Of a stretch of 64,000 bases of DNA, positions 60,146-64,000 are shown piece by piece. The position numbers and the translations under genes were made by a program. This DNA comes from Brassicibacter mesophilus. GTDB lineage: Bacteria; Bacillota; Clostridia; Tissierellales; Proteiniboraceae. The notes under the pieces were generated by a model. That model was given only the letters and a program-made list of their open reading frames with translations. It was not told the origin of the DNA and ran no database searches. Within the stretch, counting starts at the first letter, position 1; the number at the start of each line of letters is the position of its first letter. The DNA lies in the NCBI RefSeq assembly GCF_050433385.1, contig NZ_JBNPXI010000002.1, positions 62,001 to 126,000 of the forward strand, given 5' to 3'.

Positions 60146-60670
60146 CATGCTTGGAGTTATTCTTCTTATAATTTCTTCGATTTCATTACCAAATCCTGAG
60201 ATTGGCTTTCCAGTTCTAATATCTCTACCGATATTTTGAATACGTTTGAACAAGTCAGCATCTGCTGTAACAGTTACATTTGTTATGCTTTTATCGGTGT
60301 TTCTTACAGTCTTTTCAACCTTCTTTTTTAAATCTGTAGTTAGATTGCCTTCTACTTGGTTTTTAATGTCTACACCGACTATTGCAGTGTTACCTGAGAT
60401 AACAACTGTTGCACTATTAACTTCTTTTAAGTTAGCTACGTTATTTGCTATTTTATCAGCTCTATCTGATAAATCTGTGTTCATGTTGTTGTCATTGATA
60501 TCTCTGTTAATATTGTTATTGTTTATATTTCTATTCATATCATTATTTGGAGTATTATTATATGGTGTTGGTTTTGCTGGCCTTTGACATGCAACAACTC
60601 CTAAACTCAATACTAATAGTAATACAACAGCTAACGATAAAAATCTAAAACTTTTTTTCAAATTTTCCAC
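60143..60670 (-). CDS. YhcN/YlaJ family sporulation lipoprotein
   Basis: A 175-residue lipoprotein: a hydrophobic signal (FLSLAVVLLLVLSLGVVACQ) with the acylated Cys at residue 28, a long Asn-rich linker (about 40-68), then the YhcN/YlaJ domain, LSDRADKIANNVANLKEVNS and ATVVISGNTAIVGVDIKNQ, ending ITNVTVTADADLFKRIQNIG. In Bacillus these proteins are made in the forespore and reach the spore inner membrane. The start follows GGAGGTGG. It converges on the reductase gene and is divergent from cwlD. Confidence 0.88.
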   Translation of the reverse strand: MENLKKSFRFLSLAVVLLLVLSLGVVACQRPAKPTPYNNTPNNDMNRNINNNNINRDINDNNMNTDLSDRADKIANNVANLKEVNSATVVISGNTAIVGVDIKNQVEGNLTTDLKKKVEKTVRNTDKSITNVTVTADADLFKRIQNIGRDIRTGKPISGFGNEIEEIIRRITPSM

Positions 60671-60876
60671 CTCCTATTATTATTTTGTCACTTTTATTTG
60701 ATTTTATTAAAGATATTAGACTAACAAATATGTAAATAGAAGAAATTTAATAAGTTTTATGTATAAAATATGATATATGGTATATAATAGAAAAATTTAA
60801 ACTAAATAATATATATGACTAATAAACACAAGATACAAAGAATATACTATATCATGAAATTAATCAGGGTGAGTAT

Positions 60877-61617
60877 ATGTCAAAAAAATTTTATTTTATT
60901 GTAATTAAACTAAATAAGAAAATAATTATTGTATCATTGATTATCTGTCTCATATCAATTGTCATTACATTATTAATATCAAATAAGCATATTAGTGTCT
61001 TTAATAATAACTATTATTGTAATGGGAAGATTGTCATTGATCCTGGACATGGTGGAATTGACGGAGGGACAAGTGATAAATCAGGATTACTTGAAAAAAA
61101 TATCAATTTAGATATAGGATTGAAACTGAAAAAAGTGTTATTAGAAGATAATATAAAGGTAATAATGACAAGAGAAAAAGATATATCATTAGAAAAGAAA
61201 AGTAACATTAATGCTTCAAGGTATAAAAGAGATTTAGATGCAAGAAAAAAAATTATTAATAGCAATAATCCTAATGCTTTTATTAGCGTTCATGTAAATG
61301 CAAGTGTTCAGACTAGAAATGCTAGAGGCATACAAGTATATTATTATCCATCTTCAAATGATAGTAAAAGATTAGCTCAGTTAATATGTGAATCAATAAA
61401 TCAGAACTTATATCAAAAGCATCTAAAGCTTACAAAGGTTAAAGCTTGTATAATACCTGAAGATTATTTTATTTTAAGAGAAACAGAATATCCTGGTGTC
61501 TTAATAGAAACTGGATTCATAACTAATACCTATGATAAAAAACTCTTAATGGATAAAACTTATAAAGAAATTTTAGCAAAAGCTATCAAGAAAGGAATAC
61601 TAGACTATATGAATTAA
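60877..61617 (+). CDS. cwlD: N-acetylmuramoyl-L-alanine amidase, CwlD type
   Basis: A 246-residue protein with an N-terminal membrane anchor (IIIVSLIICLISIVITLLIS, about 16-35) and an Amidase_3 domain: KIVIDPGHGGIDGGTSDKSG with the zinc-binding His and nearby Glu at LEKNINL, RDLDARKKIINSNNPNAFIS then VHVNAS with the second His, and TEYPGVLIETGFITN with the catalytic Glu. CwlD makes muramic-delta-lactam in spore cortex and is needed for germination. Its neighbour is the YhcN-like lipoprotein, also sporulation-linked. The ATG has a weak site (CAGGGTGAGT). Confidence 0.88.
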   Translation: MSKKFYFIVIKLNKKIIIVSLIICLISIVITLLISNKHISVFNNNYYCNGKIVIDPGHGGIDGGTSDKSGLLEKNINLDIGLKLKKVLLEDNIKVIMTREKDISLEKKSNINASRYKRDLDARKKIINSNNPNAFISVHVNASVQTRNARGIQVYYYPSSNDSKRLAQLICESINQNLYQKHLKLTKVKACIIPEDYFILRETEYPGVLIETGFITNTYDKKLLMDKTYKEILAKAIKKGILDYMN

Positions 61618-61840
61618 CTTTGCATTGATTAGCGATAAATGATAATAATTGTAAAAAAAAGGTATAATTATTACAAAATTATGAAAAATAATTATTTAAA
61701 AAGGATTATCTTATAGTTTGTTGAATAAATACATAGTCACATAGAAACAAAATTCCAAAATTAACGAAATGATATAATATTTTGTTTTTTTGGAACTTTT
61801 TTATTGTTTTAAAGTCTAAAAAATTATAATAGAAAAAGGG
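61618..61840. other. Short gene-free gap
   Basis: AT-rich, with no strong hairpin. It probably holds the promoter of the efflux operon, but no clear -35/-10 pair can be chosen by eye. Confidence 0.4.
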
Positions 61841-61849
61841 GTGAGAAAA

Positions 61850-62554
61850 GTGGCAGTGATCGAATTAAATGATGTTACAAGATGTTATAAGATTGGGCAA
61901 ATTCAAGTAAATGCTCTTAATGGCATAGATATATCCATAGAAAATGGTGAATTTGTTTCAATAATGGGGCCATCAGGTTCGGGGAAATCTACCTTACTTA
62001 ATATCATAGGTTGTCTTGATAAACCTTCATCAGGTAGCTATAAGCTTGGAGATACTAGAGTTGAAAAAATAAGTGACTGGCAGTTATCGGATATAAGGAA
62101 TCAATTTATTGGTTTTGTTTTTCAGAGCTTCCATCTTCTATCGGGCTTGAAAGCTATAGAGAATGTGGAACTACCATTAATATATAGAGGAATATTAGGT
62201 AGAGAAAGAAGGAAAAGATGTGCAGAAGCTTTAGAGGCAGTTGGACTAGGAGATAGAATGCATCATCTTCCTACACAGCTTTCTGGAGGAGAACAGCAAA
62301 GAGTGGCTATTGCAAGAGCAATAGTTGGGAATCCATCTGTATTATTAGCTGACGAGCCAACAGGTGCATTAGATTCACGTTCAAGTGAAAATATCATGTC
62401 TATCTTTAAAAGACTAAATGAAGAAATGGGAATAACAATTGTTCAGGTTACCCATGAGGAAAACATAGGTCACTATGGTCATAAGATATTCCGTTTGCTA
62501 GACGGGAAAATTGAAAAAGTGGATATTTTGAAGGGTTCAGTAACGACTTTATAA
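61850..62554 (+). CDS. ABC transporter ATP-binding protein, MacB/LolD type
   Basis: A 234-residue ATPase: IMGPSGSGKSTLLNIIGCLD (Walker A), QLSGGEQQRVAIARAI (signature), VLLADEPTGALDSRS (Walker B and D loop), then VQVTHE with the switch His. The sequence matches the MacB/LolD/FtsE branch, which powers tripartite or permease-linked export. The GTG at 61850 follows AAAAAGGGGTGAG; 61841 is an alternative GTG in frame. The adaptor gene starts 29 nt downstream, so both belong to an operon whose permease lies beyond the window. Confidence 0.9.
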   Translation: MAVIELNDVTRCYKIGQIQVNALNGIDISIENGEFVSIMGPSGSGKSTLLNIIGCLDKPSSGSYKLGDTRVEKISDWQLSDIRNQFIGFVFQSFHLLSGLKAIENVELPLIYRGILGRERRKRCAEALEAVGLGDRMHHLPTQLSGGEQQRVAIARAIVGNPSVLLADEPTGALDSRSSENIMSIFKRLNEEMGITIVQVTHEENIGHYGHKIFRLLDGKIEKVDILKGSVTTL

Positions 62555-62583
62555 GTTAAAAGATGTATTTTGGAGGTGTAATA

Positions 62584-64000
62584 ATGATTAAGAAAATTTT
62601 TATGGTTGTAGTTATAATCGCTATCGTGGTGGGAGGTGGCTTCTACGCTTTTCAACAACTTATGCCTGAAGAAGTTGTTGAGACGCAAGGAACTGTTTAT
62701 TCGACTCAAGAAGCAAAAAAAGGAGATATTTCCGTAGGTGTTGAAGTTGTTGGGCAACTTGATGCTACAAATGGTGGTGGAATTAGAGTTCCTGGTAATA
62801 GGTATGGTGGGGATTCAGCACAATACATAATTGATGAGTTTTTTGTTCAAGAAGGAGATTCAGTTACACAAGGTCAAATACTAGCTAAGATATTATCTGA
62901 TGATATTCATAATAAAATAGATGACCTCAACGAACAAATTGAATCACAGAAAAAGCAATTATCACAAGTGACTGGACTTCCAATAGACCAGTTAGATAAT
63001 ATAAATCCATCTCAAGGAATACAAATACTTGCACCTATAGATGGAAGTATAGTTAATTTGCAAGCAAAAGAAGGCCAAGAGCTTACTCAAGGTCAGATTA
63101 TTGCACGCGTTGTTGATAATTCAAAGTTCAAAGTTGCTTGTAAGTTTACAACTGCGGAATTCAAAAAGGTAAAAGAAGGGCAAAAAGTTGTTCTCAAATT
63201 TCCTTACTTTGATGGATTTTATGAAGGAAAGATAACAGAAATCAATTCAACTCCTATACCAAATGACGAAAAGGAAGATACTTTTGGAACAAGCTTTGTT
63301 TACCATGCAGTCGTAGAAGGAGATAATCCAGGTCTTATACAACCTGAGATGAAGGTTAATATTGGATTATCTAATGGCAAGGATGTATCAGATGGAGTTA
63401 CATATTTTATGTATGATGGTAAGGTAGATGGATTTGTAAGCGAAGAAAAGGTACTAAATCAGGTCGAAGCAGTAGCGACTGAGGTTCATGTTAAAGAAAT
63501 GGGAAATGTAAGAAAAGGTGATCCTATTGTAACAATGTCAGGGTCAGATGTTAAGGAAATGATACAAAAATATCTTGATAAAATTAGAGAATTAAATAAT
63601 GATAGAAGAGAATATGTTACCAAACTTGATCAATTAGAGATTAGATCACCTATGGATGGAGTAGTTGGTGGAATATATAGACAACAAGGTGAAAGTGTAA
63701 GTGCTGGTGATTGGATAGGAGATGTATATAATACATCAGATATGATGATATGGACAGAAATAGATGATGTAGATATATTACAAGTAAAACAAGATGCACC
63801 TGTTAAAGTAACAGTAGATGCTCTTCCAGGAGAGCAATTTGAAGGTAAGGTAGAGAGAGTTTCTACAATGAGCAGAGATAGAAATGGTGTGACTAGGTTT
63901 GCCGTGTCTATACAAGTAAAAGGAGGTCCGCAATTAAGACCAGGTATGCAAGCACGTGGTTTTATAGATGCTGGAAGTGCAAAAGATGTATTATTAATTC
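62584..64000 (+). CDS. Efflux periplasmic-adaptor-like (MacA/HlyD) protein, cut by the window end
   Basis: At least 472 residues, incomplete at the C terminus. An N-terminal membrane anchor (IFMVVVIIAIVVGGGFYAFQ) is followed by two separate lipoyl/biotinyl-like hairpins: VPGNR...DEFFVQEGDSVTQGQILAKI with LAPIDGSIVNLQAKEGQELT, and later VHVKEMGNVRKGDPIVTM with IRSPMDGVVGGIYRQQGESV. Beta-barrel regions (VEGQ...VTVDALPGEQFEGKVE) come after each. Adaptors normally have one such hairpin, so this looks like an internal duplication. The ATG follows GGAGGTG. It works with the ABC ATPase upstream, with the permease presumably next. Confidence 0.85.
   Translation, partial: MIKKIFMVVVIIAIVVGGGFYAFQQLMPEEVVETQGTVYSTQEAKKGDISVGVEVVGQLDATNGGGIRVPGNRYGGDSAQYIIDEFFVQEGDSVTQGQILAKILSDDIHNKIDDLNEQIESQKKQLSQVTGLPIDQLDNINPSQGIQILAPIDGSIVNLQAKEGQELTQGQIIARVVDNSKFKVACKFTTAEFKKVKEGQKVVLKFPYFDGFYEGKITEINSTPIPNDEKEDTFGTSFVYHAVVEGDNPGLIQPEMKVNIGLSNGKDVSDGVTYFMYDGKVDGFVSEEKVLNQVEAVATEVHVKEMGNVRKGDPIVTMSGSDVKEMIQKYLDKIRELNNDRREYVTKLDQLEIRSPMDGVVGGIYRQQGESVSAGDWIGDVYNTSDMMIWTEIDDVDILQVKQDAPVKVTVDALPGEQFEGKVERVSTMSRDRNGVTRFAVSIQVKGGPQLRPGMQARGFIDAGSAKDVLLI

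Overview
This window looks like the chromosome of a low-GC, spore-forming member of the Clostridia. Base composition is strongly AT-rich. Ribosome binding sites are strong AGGAGG-type, and TTG and GTG starts are common. Two tRNA-sensing T-box leaders precede lysS and trpS. Sporulation-linked genes are present (ytrH and a ytrI-like gene, a YhcN/YlaJ lipoprotein, a CwlD-type amidase, a YjcZ-like micro-gene). I saw no rRNA, tRNA or CRISPR array. The species cannot be fixed from the sequence alone.

Layout. 0-6 kb: a flavin-binding stress protein, a MarR regulator over its own palindromic operator, remnants of an IS200-like transposase and possibly a recombinase, a DUF6530/GIY-YIG nuclease pair behind a repeat-containing leader, a nitroreductase and a two-domain flavodoxin-like oxidoreductase divergent from a TetR regulator. 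6-20 kb: a DUF89 phosphatase, two MerR regulators that each abut a textbook 19-bp-spacer promoter (one for a MATE pump, one for a membrane-anchored GyrI-like protein), lipoproteins, a PadR-CPBP operon, a LuxR-type regulator divergent from a secreted LRAT-like protein, and an internally deleted IS3 element. 19-33 kb: many decayed genes (SRA-HNH nuclease, XRE regulator, DinB, aminoglycoside phosphotransferase, 16S rRNA methyltransferase) mixed with intact ones (DUF5131, VOC, SnoaL-like, GNAT, SagB-type oxidoreductase), then T-box-lysS, a phage lysis remnant and T-box-trpS. 33-54 kb: single-gene units for detoxification, acetyl transfer and hydrolysis (RibD-C/DHFR-like, NUDIX, alpha/beta hydrolases, GrpB, CatB, GNAT, serine hydrolase, EcsC) plus YhaM exoribonuclease, YtrH/YtrI and a membrane MutS-like ATPase. 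54-64 kb: a more housekeeping stretch with a MATE pump, an iron-sulfur aldo/keto reductase, sporulation and cell-wall genes, and the start of a MacB/MacA-type efflux operon cut by the window end.

The window is mostly an accessory, resistance-rich region under decay. Several genes are interrupted by one small lesion each: a 16-bp tandem duplication, an extra 7-bp repeat unit, a one-base poly-A change, or one nonsense codon. Several others have a good ribosome binding site in front of ATA or ATT instead of ATG. These could be true pseudogenes, reversible switches or assembly errors; reads or sister genomes would decide. A dispersed palindrome of about 57 bp occurs at least eight times, and one copy carries the IS3 derivative. 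The most interesting single locus is the KamB/NpmA-like methyltransferase gene: it has a strong promoter, a leader with a short peptide ORF and hairpins, and a frame broken by an exact 16-bp duplication.
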